Source: Poriferisocius sp965200775
Lineage (GTDB): Bacteria; Actinomycetota; Acidimicrobiia; Acidimicrobiales; Bin134
DNA: 64,000 nucleotides
Direction of reading: 5' to 3'
Assembly: GCA_965200775.1 (NCBI GenBank)
Contig: OZ241383.1
Location: 806,001-870,000 of the forward strand
Below the pieces are notes generated by a model. That model saw nothing but the letters and a program-made list of their open reading frames with translations, had not been told where the DNA came from and ran no database searches. Position numbers and translations under genes: made by a program. This document shows, piece after piece, positions 37,314 to 45,222 of the stretch (position 1 is the first letter of the stretch; each line of letters opens with the position of its first letter).

Positions 37314-38858
37314 TCATCGTTCCCTTAGCTGGAGGGATCGGTTGTAAAGGTTGAGCAACGCGGACACCACCAGGTTGATGATCAGGTAGGTGATCATCAG
37401 GATGAGCAGCAACTGGGGAGCGGGATGGTTGATGCCCCACGCGGTAACGGCCACCTGTACCAGGTCGGGGTAGGCCACCAGGATGCCCAGTGAGGTGTTC
37501 TTGATGAGGTTGGCGCACTCGCTGATGTAGGGCGGTATGGCGATTCGCATCGCCTGGGGTAGCACCACGAAGCGGTAGCGCTGCCCGGGCTTCAGGGCCA
37601 CCGCTATGGCCGCCTCGGTTTGGCCCTTGGGAACGGCCAGGATCGACCCGCGGATTATCTCGGCCACGAAGCTGGCCGTGTAGAAGCCCAGTGCCAGGGT
37701 CAGCCCCATGTATCCGGAGTTGGTGCCGAACCCGCCGACCACCCTGCGACCGCTTTCGGAGACCGCGGGCCACGACCACGAGTACGGCCCGCCGAGGATC
37801 ACGAAACACACCACCACGATCACCGCGAACACCCCAACCGACCACAGAACGCGGTGGTGGGGGTTGCCGGTGGCGGTGTTGTACCGGGTGCGCCACACCC
37901 ACACCCCGATGGCCACCACCGCGGCCAGCAGGGTCAGCACCCAGAAAACGCCGACGTTGCTCCCCGAGGCCAGCGAGGGTATGGCCCAGGTGTTGTTGCT
38001 GATGATGATCCAATTGCTTTCGGAGCCGAAGAAGGTTCCCTGCCACGGCGGCTCTGTGGGGGTGAATTTGGGAAATGGACCGTAGGTGAACAGGGCGAAG
38101 CCTACGAAGACGATCACCACCAAAGGGGGGAGGTTGCGGAAGGTCTCCACATAGAGGCTGGCCGCTCTGGCCACCAGCCAGTTGGACGACAGCCGGGCGA
38201 TGCCCACGAACAGCCCAACTATCGAGGCGATGAGGATTCCCACCACCGAGGCCATCAGGGTGTTCTGGAGGCCGATGAGCAGCGCCTTCCACACCTCGTT
38301 GCGGGGGTTGAAGCCGTAGGCGTCGCGCAGGGCCACCTGGTAGGGCTGGTTCAGGAAGTCGAAGTCGGTGGGCAGCCCGATCGCATCCATGTTGCTGATG
38401 AGGTTGTGGAACATCCACCGCAACAGGGCCACCAGGACAACAACGGACAGGGCTTGTCCCAGCACCCGCAGGATCCGCACGTCGCGCCAAAGCGGAGGGA
38501 TGCCCGGGTCGGGGACCCTGGGGTCGTCGTCGGCCACCACTCGCTTGGCTGAGCCGTCGTTGATGGAGCGGATGCCCATCAGCACCATTCCCGGCGTCTG
38601 CCCAATGCGGATGGTGTCCACGGCAACCATGACGACTGCCACCAGAGGCACAGCAGCGATGAACACCCAGGCCAGGATCACCTCGGCGATGTCGCTGTAG
38701 TCGTCGAGGAGCCTGAACCCCAACTGCCACACCGAGATCACCCCGATCAGGGCCAGCAGGATGACATCTAGCACCAGGGCCAGCAGCCGCCGCGACGCGG
38801 GGACCGAGGGTACTCCGGTCAGGTCGGGCCCGGTGCTGGTGGAAGTGGCAAGGCTCAT
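37314..38858 (-). CDS. aapQ: Amino acid ABC transporter permease (AapQ-like) with N-terminal RDD-like region
   Basis: 514 aa. The C-terminal part is an AapQ/BztB-type permease (FVEIVRG-like AEIIRGSILAVPKGQTEAAI, VVLPQAMRIAIPPYISECAN). The first 100 residues look like an RDD-family membrane domain: ASRRLLALVLDVILLALIG, two helices, then GQTPGMVLMGIRSINDG. Such a fusion is not part of the standard Aap/Bzt layout. ATG 38858 is preferred over TTG 38864. The gap upstream holds a large perfect hairpin. Confidence 0.85.
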   Translation of the reverse strand: MSLATSTSTGPDLTGVPSVPASRRLLALVLDVILLALIGVISVWQLGFRLLDDYSDIAEVILAWVFIAAVPLVAVVMVAVDTIRIGQTPGMVLMGIRSINDGSAKRVVADDDPRVPDPGIPPLWRDVRILRVLGQALSVVVLVALLRWMFHNLISNMDAIGLPTDFDFLNQPYQVALRDAYGFNPRNEVWKALLIGLQNTLMASVVGILIASIVGLFVGIARLSSNWLVARAASLYVETFRNLPPLVVIVFVGFALFTYGPFPKFTPTEPPWQGTFFGSESNWIIISNNTWAIPSLASGSNVGVFWVLTLLAAVVAIGVWVWRTRYNTATGNPHHRVLWSVGVFAVIVVVCFVILGGPYSWSWPAVSESGRRVVGGFGTNSGYMGLTLALGFYTASFVAEIIRGSILAVPKGQTEAAIAVALKPGQRYRFVVLPQAMRIAIPPYISECANLIKNTSLGILVAYPDLVQVAVTAWGINHPAPQLLLILMITYLIINLVVSALLNLYNRSLQLRER

Positions 38859-38875
38859 AGGCAAGCTTGAACGTG

Positions 38876-38934
38876 CAGTCTAAACACAAGGAGCCAACCG
38901 GTTGGTGACCGGTTGGCTCCTTGTGTTTAGACTG
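38876..38934 (-). terminator. Perfect 27-bp-arm hairpin between binding-protein and permease genes
   Basis: Arms 38876-38902 and 38908-38934 are exact reverse complements (outer bases CAGTCTAAACACAAGG), with a 5-nt loop. It lies after the aapJ stop and 18 bp before the aapQ start. No T-tract follows on the minus strand, so an RNA-stabilising/partial terminator stem that raises binding-protein yield over permease is more likely than a full terminator. Confidence 0.85.
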
Positions 38935-38973
38935 GGTCTGTTCTGCGCCCGTCAATGACGAGCGGGGTTTCGC

Positions 38974-40122
38974 CTAGCGGTAGGGCGGGACGTACATGAG
39001 CCCGCCGTTGGACCAGAGGTCGTTCACGCTGCCCTCAAGCACACCCAGCTGCGGGTAGCGGTTGAAGATCTCCTCGTAGTTGCCGACCTGCGAGATCACG
39101 TTCACTGCGAAGTCGGTGGGAAGGCCCAGACCGGGGTCGAAGCCGTCGCTGCCGAGGAAGTTCAAGATGTTGGGGTCGGACCCGCTGTAGCTGGTGACGT
39201 TCGTGGAGTCGAGGCCGAACTCCCAGGCCTGCACGGTGGCCATGGTGGCCCAGTTCACGATCTGAGCCCACTGGGTGTCGCCGTCACGGACCACGGTGCC
39301 GAGGGGCTCCTTGGAGATGAGCTCGGCCATGATGTGCTGATCGGCGCCGCCTCTCTGCTCGATCTCGTACTTGAACACACCGAGCACGCTGCTGTCAGCG
39401 GTCATCGCCTCGCACTGGCCTTCCTCGTAAGCGGGCACCAGGGTGTCGAAGCCCTCGAAGGTCTGCGGGTTGAACGGGATGCCCCGGGCGGCGAACACCG
39501 CGGTGAGGTTCAGCTCGGTGGTGGTACCGGTGCTCACGCAGATGTTGGCGTCGGCCAGATCGTCCAGCGTGGTGAAGCCGGTGGAGGCCGGAACCATGAG
39601 GCCCTGGCCGTCGTAGTAGGTGGTGAACAGGAAGTTCGCACCTTCCTGGCCGTCACGGGTGGCAGTCCACGTGGTGTTGCGGTTCATCACCTCGAACTGG
39701 CCTGCGGCCAGAGCGGTGAAGCGCTCGGCGCTGGTGACCGGCACGATCTCCACGGCATTGGCATCGCCGAAGACGGCAGCGGCCACGGCATGGCACATGT
39801 CGATATCGAAGCCCTCGTACTCACCGTCTTCATTGAGAAGTGCGAATCCGGGCACGTCGTCGCGGGAACCGCAACGCACAAAGCCGCGGTCCAGAACCGC
39901 TTGCAGTGTGCCGCCGTCCTGCACGAGGGTGACCGGCTCTTCGGTCGGAGCCTCTGTAGCCGCCTCTGTAGCCGCCGGGGCCTGAGTGGCCTCTTCCGTC
40001 GGTTCGGGGGCTGCGCCGTCATCGTCGCCGTCATCGTCGTTGTTGCCGCACGAAGTGGCAATCAACGAGACAGCCAGTACAAGCCCGAGCAGGGCCAACC
40101 AGTGATGAACTTTGATCTTCAT
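38974..40122 (-). CDS. aapJ: Polar amino acid ABC transporter substrate-binding lipoprotein
   Basis: 382 aa. An N-terminal signal (WLALLGLVLAVSLIATSC) with a lipobox cysteine is followed by an acidic Asp/Pro/Glu/Thr linker and an SBP_bac_3 domain of the AapJ/BztA type (LDRGFVRCGSRDDVPGFALL, FDIDMCHAVAAAVFGD, AERFTALAAGQFEVMNRNTT). The protein would sit on the outside of the membrane and deliver amino acids to AapQM. ATG 40122 is preceded by GGGAG and AAGG. First gene of the operon. Confidence 0.92.
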   Translation of the reverse strand: MKIKVHHWLALLGLVLAVSLIATSCGNNDDDGDDDGAAPEPTEEATQAPAATEAATEAPTEEPVTLVQDGGTLQAVLDRGFVRCGSRDDVPGFALLNEDGEYEGFDIDMCHAVAAAVFGDANAVEIVPVTSAERFTALAAGQFEVMNRNTTWTATRDGQEGANFLFTTYYDGQGLMVPASTGFTTLDDLADANICVSTGTTTELNLTAVFAARGIPFNPQTFEGFDTLVPAYEEGQCEAMTADSSVLGVFKYEIEQRGGADQHIMAELISKEPLGTVVRDGDTQWAQIVNWATMATVQAWEFGLDSTNVTSYSGSDPNILNFLGSDGFDPGLGLPTDFAVNVISQVGNYEEIFNRYPQLGVLEGSVNDLWSNGGLMYVPPYR

Positions 40123-40250
40123 GTCCTTGCTCCCAACATTGGATTCTGGAGACACTGAAACGCTAGCCGGTGGATTGCGGCTTGGCTACACCCTCCGGCG
40201 ATTTTGTCGGGGTTATTTTTGGCCGGGCTCTTGGAGCCGGTTCGCCGGGG

Positions 40251-41417
40251 CTAGCCCGCAGCAGCAAGCGCTGCCTCGCGCTGCCGGGTGGAGCGGTGTA
40301 CCGGATCGGTGTCGATCACCGGGATGACGTGCTTGCCGAAATTGACGATGGTCTCGCGCACCACATCCATGGGCAGAGTGGAGGTGAGCGGGCTGATCAC
40401 GTACTGGTCGGCGCCCACCCGCTCGTACTGGCGAGACACATGTACGCAGTCCTCCGCATTGCCCACGCACAGCGACCCGCCGTCGATGGCCATCTTCACG
40501 TCGTCGTGGGTGGGCTCGGGGATGACCGCGGGCCACTCGGGGATTCCCTCGGGCTTGGGGAAGGTGTCCAGCCACCGGTAGACGAGGCATTGGTAGTAGT
40601 ACATGTGGCTCCGGGTGGCCAGGTCGATGGCCATCTCCCTGTCGTCAAGGCAGATGCCGAAGCCCACGCACATGACGTTGTCGTGTACGTAGTCGCCTAC
40701 AGGGTTCTTGCAGCTCGCCACCTCGTTTTTGTAGATCTCGATCAGCGGGGCGATCTCGTCGGGGGTACCGATGGTGAAGCACAGCACCCCGATGCCCAGC
40801 TTTCCGGCCTTCTCGAATGTGGACGGGCTGCCGCACGCCACCCACAGCGGGGGATGGGGCTTGGTTACCGGCTTGGGGAATATCTCCCGAGGCGGCACCG
40901 AGAAGCTGTCCCCCTCGTAGCTGTACGTCCCCTCCCGCCACATGTGGGGGATCTGGGCGATGGCCTCGTCCCACAGGCCCCGGGTGATCTCGGTGTCGGC
41001 CAGGCCGGTGACCGGGTCGCGGGGCGTTCCCGGCATCCCGAATCCCATCACCTCGGTTGATGAGGAGCCCCGGCCGGTGCCCAACTCGAACCGCCCGTGC
41101 GATAGGAGGTCGATCATGGCGGCTCGCTCGGCCGAGCGCACCGGGTGGTTCACCGGAGCGGTGATGTTGAAGATGGCCGAGCCCAGATGCACGTTCTCGG
41201 TGGTGGACGCCACCGCCGACAGGAACACCTCGGGGGAGGACATGTGGGAGTACTCCCGCAGGAAGTGGTGTTCCGAGGCCCAGATGTACTTGAACCCGTT
41301 GCGGTCGCAGAGCTGGGAGATCTCGAGGTTGTCCCTGATTCTCTGGGCCTCCCAGTCGGGGTTGTTCTCGTAGCCGAAGTCGGGCACGAAGCACTGGGCG
41401 AAATATCCGAATTCCAT
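40251..41417 (-). CDS. LLM class flavin-dependent oxidoreductase (bacterial luciferase-like)
   Basis: 388 aa TIM-barrel flavoprotein. It has YFAQCFVPDFGYENNPDW, YIWASEHHFLREYSHMSSPE, LSHGRFELGTGRGSSSTEVM and PPLWVACGSPSTFEKAGKLG, the signature of luciferase-like monooxygenases that use FMNH2 (or F420). The ATG at 41417 follows GAGGAG at 9 nt; longer frames have no support. The substrate is unknown. It is separated from the amino acid transporter by 128 bp. Confidence 0.85.
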   Translation of the reverse strand: MEFGYFAQCFVPDFGYENNPDWEAQRIRDNLEISQLCDRNGFKYIWASEHHFLREYSHMSSPEVFLSAVASTTENVHLGSAIFNITAPVNHPVRSAERAAMIDLLSHGRFELGTGRGSSSTEVMGFGMPGTPRDPVTGLADTEITRGLWDEAIAQIPHMWREGTYSYEGDSFSVPPREIFPKPVTKPHPPLWVACGSPSTFEKAGKLGIGVLCFTIGTPDEIAPLIEIYKNEVASCKNPVGDYVHDNVMCVGFGICLDDREMAIDLATRSHMYYYQCLVYRWLDTFPKPEGIPEWPAVIPEPTHDDVKMAIDGGSLCVGNAEDCVHVSRQYERVGADQYVISPLTSTLPMDVVRETIVNFGKHVIPVIDTDPVHRSTRQREAALAAAG

Positions 41418-41527
41418 CTTTTGCAACTCCTCGGTTCTGAACTTCCGGCGGGACTGTACCGGATGGCCGGGCCCAGGGGTCCATCGAGGAGCGGGGGAGG
41501 GTGGCGTTGACCGGAGGCGCAGGGGGG

Positions 41528-41533
41528 TAGGGT
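41528..41533 (+). promoter_or_regulatory. -10 element of the NUDIX gene (leaderless type)
   Basis: TAGGGT ends 8 nt before the ATG at 41542; no Shine-Dalgarno is present. Confidence 0.4.
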
Positions 41534-41541
41534 CGTCGCTC

Positions 41542-42030
41542 ATGGCATGGACGCTGCGGCGCCCCGCGGCCCGGGTGGTGCTGCTCGATGGTGAGAGCCG
41601 CATCTTCATGATGAGGGCCAGCGACCCCATCGATCCCCATAAGGAGCCGTGGTGGGAGATCCCTGGTGGAGGTCTGGGTCCAGGGGAAGACTCGGCCGCC
41701 GGGGCCCGCCGGGAATTGTGGGAGGAGACCGGGTTCGACGATGTGGAGGTGGGGCCGTGTATCTGGACCCAGCACGTGGAGTTCGACTTCGCCGGGATCC
41801 ACTTCGACTCCAACGAGCGCATTCATGTGGCCTGGTGTCGCGATGGCGGCGAGTGGGCGCCCCAGCACCTCGAAGCTCTGGAAGCGGCGGCGTTCGAGGA
41901 GGCTCGGTGGTGGACGGTGGATGAACTGCTGGCCTCTAAAGACAAGGTGCTGCCAGAGCGGTTACGGGAGTTCCTGCCCGACGTGGTGGAGGGCCGACTG
42001 CCCGAGGTGCCGATCGACATCAGCCCGTAG
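41542..42030 (+). CDS. NUDIX hydrolase
   Basis: 162 aa with the Nudix box GGGLGPGEDSAAGARRELWE followed by ETGFDDVEVG. The preceding strand VVLLDGESRIFMMR and the following HVEFDFAGIHFDSNERIHVA belong to the fold. It probably hydrolyses a nucleoside diphosphate derivative; the substrate is unknown. It is divergent from the LLM gene and convergent with the small membrane protein. Confidence 0.87.
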   Translation: MAWTLRRPAARVVLLDGESRIFMMRASDPIDPHKEPWWEIPGGGLGPGEDSAAGARRELWEETGFDDVEVGPCIWTQHVEFDFAGIHFDSNERIHVAWCRDGGEWAPQHLEALEAAAFEEARWWTVDELLASKDKVLPERLREFLPDVVEGRLPEVPIDISP

Positions 42031-42082
42031 TCCTTAGACGAGTTGGCTGGGTTCGGGTTCGACGTTGACCCACAGGGAGTGG

Positions 42083-42352
42083 CTATTTCTCGGAAGGGGG
42101 GAGGGGGTCTTCCCGGTTGGCGGCCCGGACCGCGTAGGAGAACACTATGGCAGGGGCGAGGACTAACGAGCCGGCCACCAGGCAGGCCACGATGGCGGTG
42201 ACCAGGCCGTCTCGGAAGCTGGTGGCGAAGCCGGTGAAGAACAGCGCGGCGGCCACCAGGAACAGGAGGTAACCCAGCCGTTGGCCGGCCACAGTCAAGC
42301 GTGCAATCCGGTGGCGGCGGGCTGCCAGGGCGTCGGTGCCGCTATTGCTCAC
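42083..42352 (-). CDS. Small two-helix membrane protein
   Basis: 89 aa, basic N-terminus, then two hydrophobic helices (LGYLLFLVAAALFFTGFAT and LVTAIVACLVAGSLVLAPA) and a charged tail. Not recognised as a known family. The GTG start overlaps the TGA of the glycosyltransferase gene (GTGA), which supports its reality and cotranscription. Confidence 0.65.
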   Translation of the reverse strand: MSNSGTDALAARRHRIARLTVAGQRLGYLLFLVAAALFFTGFATSFRDGLVTAIVACLVAGSLVLAPAIVFSYAVRAANREDPLPPSEK

Positions 42353-43383
42353 GGTAACCAACCGGCGTCTTCCAGCAGAGCCGACAGGTCGGCCCGAACC
42401 CGGTCCAAGGAGAAGTGCTGCTTGGCGATGGCCTGATTCTTGTCGATGAGTTTCACATCGGGGTTGTCTAGGAACGCTCGCACGTCGTCGATGCGGTCGG
42501 CCGAGAACCACCGGAACCCGAATTCGGCCAGCTCGCGGGCCACTGGGTAGTCGCCCACAACGCAGGGTCGCCGCCAGATGGCCGCCTCCACCGGTGGGTT
42601 GCCGAACCCTTCCCAGGTGGAGGGGAACACCACCAGGTCGGCGGCGGCGTAGATGTCGGAAGTGCGTGCCACCGGCCGATGGATTACGGGGCACCGAGCC
42701 TCGGCCAGCAACCGGTCGAGGGTGGGTTGGTAGCCCTCCTCGGCCTGGCCCATCAGCCAATAGGTGCCTCCGAGCTGCTCGGCCACGGCGATGGCAGCGG
42801 GGATGTTCTTGCGTGCGATGGCCCGAGCCGGGTGGGCCACCAGCAGCGTCTCGTCGTCCACCCCCAGCCGGGACCGCATGGCAGCCCGGTTCCCCTCCGG
42901 GCCGGTGCAGTCGAAGCCGTTGTAGATCACGGTGGCGTCCAATCCCCGGTCGGTGAACTGCTGGGCTGTGAGGCTGTTGATGACCACGTGGCGCCATGCG
43001 GGGTCATCGGGTGGCAGCTCTGTGACCGCAGCGAACCTTTCCCGCTGCCACGGGGGATCGTGGTGGTGAAGGATTACGGGTCGGCCGGCCAGGGCGCGGG
43101 CCACGGCTCGGGACGCGGCCAGGTTCAGGGGGATGGTGCAGAGGTTCTCAACCACCACCAGGTCCGCGTCTTCCAACGCTGCATCCAGTTCGGCGGTGTC
43201 GGGGCCGTCGAGCTGCTCGGTGCCGAGCCCGGGTACCACCCGATCCACCGGACCTTCGCCGGCCACCGTCACCATCTCGAAGCCGATGTCGGCCAGGAGG
43301 GATTGCCACAGGCGGGCCACGATGGACACCCCGTCGCTCAACCCCAGCCTGAATGAGAGGATCGCGCCGCGGCTCACCCCCAC
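42349..43383 (-). CDS. GT4-like glycosyltransferase
   Basis: 344 aa GT-B fold protein. The C-terminal half has the nucleotide-sugar domain: VAHPARAIARKNIPAAIAVA, YAAADLVVFPSTWEGFGNPP and EAAIWRRPCVV with the E-x7-E-like loop. The N-terminal acceptor domain contains ADLVVVENLCTIPLNLAASR and LHHHDPPWQRERFA. Acceptor and sugar are unknown; the neighbouring glycoside hydrolase suggests a small glycoside pathway. Starts GTG 43383 or 43377. Confidence 0.82.
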   Translation of the reverse strand: MGVSRGAILSFRLGLSDGVSIVARLWQSLLADIGFEMVTVAGEGPVDRVVPGLGTEQLDGPDTAELDAALEDADLVVVENLCTIPLNLAASRAVARALAGRPVILHHHDPPWQRERFAAVTELPPDDPAWRHVVINSLTAQQFTDRGLDATVIYNGFDCTGPEGNRAAMRSRLGVDDETLLVAHPARAIARKNIPAAIAVAEQLGGTYWLMGQAEEGYQPTLDRLLAEARCPVIHRPVARTSDIYAAADLVVFPSTWEGFGNPPVEAAIWRRPCVVGDYPVARELAEFGFRWFSADRIDDVRAFLDNPDVKLIDKNQAIAKQHFSLDRVRADLSALLEDAGWLP

Positions 43384-43423
43384 GAGGTAACCAGATCGGG
43401 TTGATTCGTGAGACCCTGAAGGG

Positions 43424-44581
43424 ATGAGCGACCGGGAGGCTTTCGACCCCGCTTCTGTGCGGGACGCGGCCAGGGCCGTGTTGGAGGCCCACTGGCTCCC
43501 GGAGGGCTACACCGCTCCCAACCTGGTGACCTACCCGTGGCAGTGGCTGTGGGACTCCTGTTTTCAGGCCGTGTGCTGGGCCGAGTTGGGCGACGACAGG
43601 GCACTAACCGAGATCCGCACCGCTTTGTCGGTCCAGGCTCCCGACGGGTTCGTACCCCACATGAACTACCTGCGTGACCCTGGTGTGGCTATTGATCTTT
43701 GGAGGCGGCCGGGGGCGTCATCCATCACCCAGCCCCCCATGTTCGGGCACGCCCTGGCAGAGCTGGCTCGACGGGGAGTGGAGGTGGACGAGGAGACGGT
43801 GGTTCGAGCCGAGCGGGGCGTGGCCTTCCTGCTCAACCACCGTCGCCGCCACGCCGAGGGGTTGGTAACCCTGTGCCACCCGTGGGAAAGCGGTGCCGAC
43901 GACAGCCCCCGTTGGGATGATTACTGCCCCGGCGGGTTCTCGCTGGACGTGTGGCGTTCGGTCAAGAACGAGCTGGTGACATCAATCGAATACAGCCCGG
44001 TCGGTTCCCCGGTGGGCAATCCGGCGTTCTCCGTCGCTTCGGCGGGATTCAACGCCCTGGTGGTGTTCAACGCCCGAGAGCTGGCCATCATCACCGGGCG
44101 TTCCGAGCTCACCGACGGTGCCGAGGAGCTGGCCGGATGCCTTGCCACCCGGTGGGTTGAGGAGAGGCGGACCTGGGCTGATGCCGGGCTCGCAGAGAAA
44201 GGTTCGGGTCGGGTCCGAACGCTGGACGGACTGATACCGATGCTGGTGTCGTCCGAGCCCGGCCAAATTGATGCCGTGGCCGACGACGTTGTTGACCTGT
44301 CGGCCTACGGCGGATGGTGCGGACCCGCAGGAGTGCATCGCCAAGAGTCGGTTTTCGACCCCCGGTCGTATTGGCGGGGGCCGGCGTGGCCTCAGCTCGG
44401 CTATCTCATCTGGGTGGGTCTGCGTCGTCACGGTCGCCTCAAGGCGGCCGATGCGGTGGCGACGGCCACCGTCCGGGGGGCGATGAAGAGCGGGTTGGCC
44501 GAGTACTGGGACCCGGACGATGGCTCAGGCGGGGGCGCGACGCCCCAGTCGTGGGCCGCCCTGGCCGCGGTGATGGTCTGA
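43424..44581 (+). CDS. (alpha/alpha)6-barrel glycoside hydrolase (GH63/trehalase-like)
   Basis: 385 aa with motifs seen in mannosylglycerate/glucosylglycerate hydrolases and related GH63 proteins: YPWQWLWDSCFQAVCWAELG, HPWESGADDSPRWDDY, SYWRGPAWPQLGYLIWVGLR and EYWDPDDGSGGGATPQSW. Acidic residues in WDSCF and WESGADDSP regions are the likely catalytic/substrate contacts. No signal peptide, so cytoplasmic. Divergent from the GT4 gene 40 bp away. A role in turnover of a compatible solute glycoside is inference. Confidence 0.7.
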   Translation: MSDREAFDPASVRDAARAVLEAHWLPEGYTAPNLVTYPWQWLWDSCFQAVCWAELGDDRALTEIRTALSVQAPDGFVPHMNYLRDPGVAIDLWRRPGASSITQPPMFGHALAELARRGVEVDEETVVRAERGVAFLLNHRRRHAEGLVTLCHPWESGADDSPRWDDYCPGGFSLDVWRSVKNELVTSIEYSPVGSPVGNPAFSVASAGFNALVVFNARELAIITGRSELTDGAEELAGCLATRWVEERRTWADAGLAEKGSGRVRTLDGLIPMLVSSEPGQIDAVADDVVDLSAYGGWCGPAGVHRQESVFDPRSYWRGPAWPQLGYLIWVGLRRHGRLKAADAVATATVRGAMKSGLAEYWDPDDGSGGGATPQSWAALAAVMV

Positions 44582-44643
44582 GGATCGGGCCTGAGGCCAT
44601 ATGGCTACCGGATGCCGGCCCGGCCGAGGGCCGCAAACCAGCC

Positions 44644-45213
44644 TCACAGGGCGATTCCCGCCATGGTGCCAACCAGAAGCAGCCGCTCGTAGCTGAACAC
44701 GTAGCAGGAGATCCGGCGGAGGTTGTTGTCGCCCATCCAATCTGCGCGGTTCGGGGTGATCATGCCGATTTCGAGCTGCGACAGCTCGTAGGCCAGCCCC
44801 ACGAAAGGCTCGAACTGCTGGTAGCACTGGCTTTGGCCCCAGGTGTCAACTGCTTCCTCCCCGGGGTAGGGGGCGCCGGGAGGGGCATCGTGGATCACCA
44901 CCGCGTACACCTGGGCGTTGTGGGGGCGGTTACACCCGACGGCGGTGGTTACCTGGGCGGGCAGGTCGTTGCGATCGAGGTAGGTGTACTGGTTGAAGCA
45001 AGTCCCGATCAGCAGGTCGTAGGGCTCGGTGGTGAGGCCCTCGAACCGGTCTCGCAGGTCCTCTTCGGTGGGGAGGTTCTCGGGTGCGGGGGTGGGGATG
45101 ACGAAGACCTCGCTGAAAATGGAGTCGTCTGTTTCGTCGGTCCCACAGGCCGCGGCCACCAGCCCAACACCGAGCACTGCGACAACCAAAATTCGGGTGA
45201 TCCGGCGGCGCAT
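44644..45213 (-). CDS. Septum-formation family lipoprotein
   Basis: 189 aa with a signal peptide and lipobox (GVGLVAAACGTDE), then the PF13845-like pattern GTCFNQY, VGCNRPHNAQVYAVVIH, CYQQFEPFVGLAY and RRISCYVFSY with paired cysteines. Members are actinobacterial surface proteins of unknown detailed role. It starts 9 bp after the sortase gene on the same strand. Confidence 0.75.
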   Translation of the reverse strand: MRRRITRILVVAVLGVGLVAAACGTDETDDSIFSEVFVIPTPAPENLPTEEDLRDRFEGLTTEPYDLLIGTCFNQYTYLDRNDLPAQVTTAVGCNRPHNAQVYAVVIHDAPPGAPYPGEEAVDTWGQSQCYQQFEPFVGLAYELSQLEIGMITPNRADWMGDNNLRRISCYVFSYERLLLVGTMAGIAL

Positions 45214-45222
45214 CGGCAGAGG

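Noticed and set aside
38876..38934. Insertion-sequence end or mobile palindrome
   Set aside because: No second copy was noticed and no transposase or target duplication is nearby; kept as an RNA hairpin instead.
37306..38955. Alternative frame over the AapQ-like permease reaching into the 27-bp hairpin
   Set aside because: Its translation is Arg/His/Pro-rich without membrane helices; the permease frame carries all conserved motifs.
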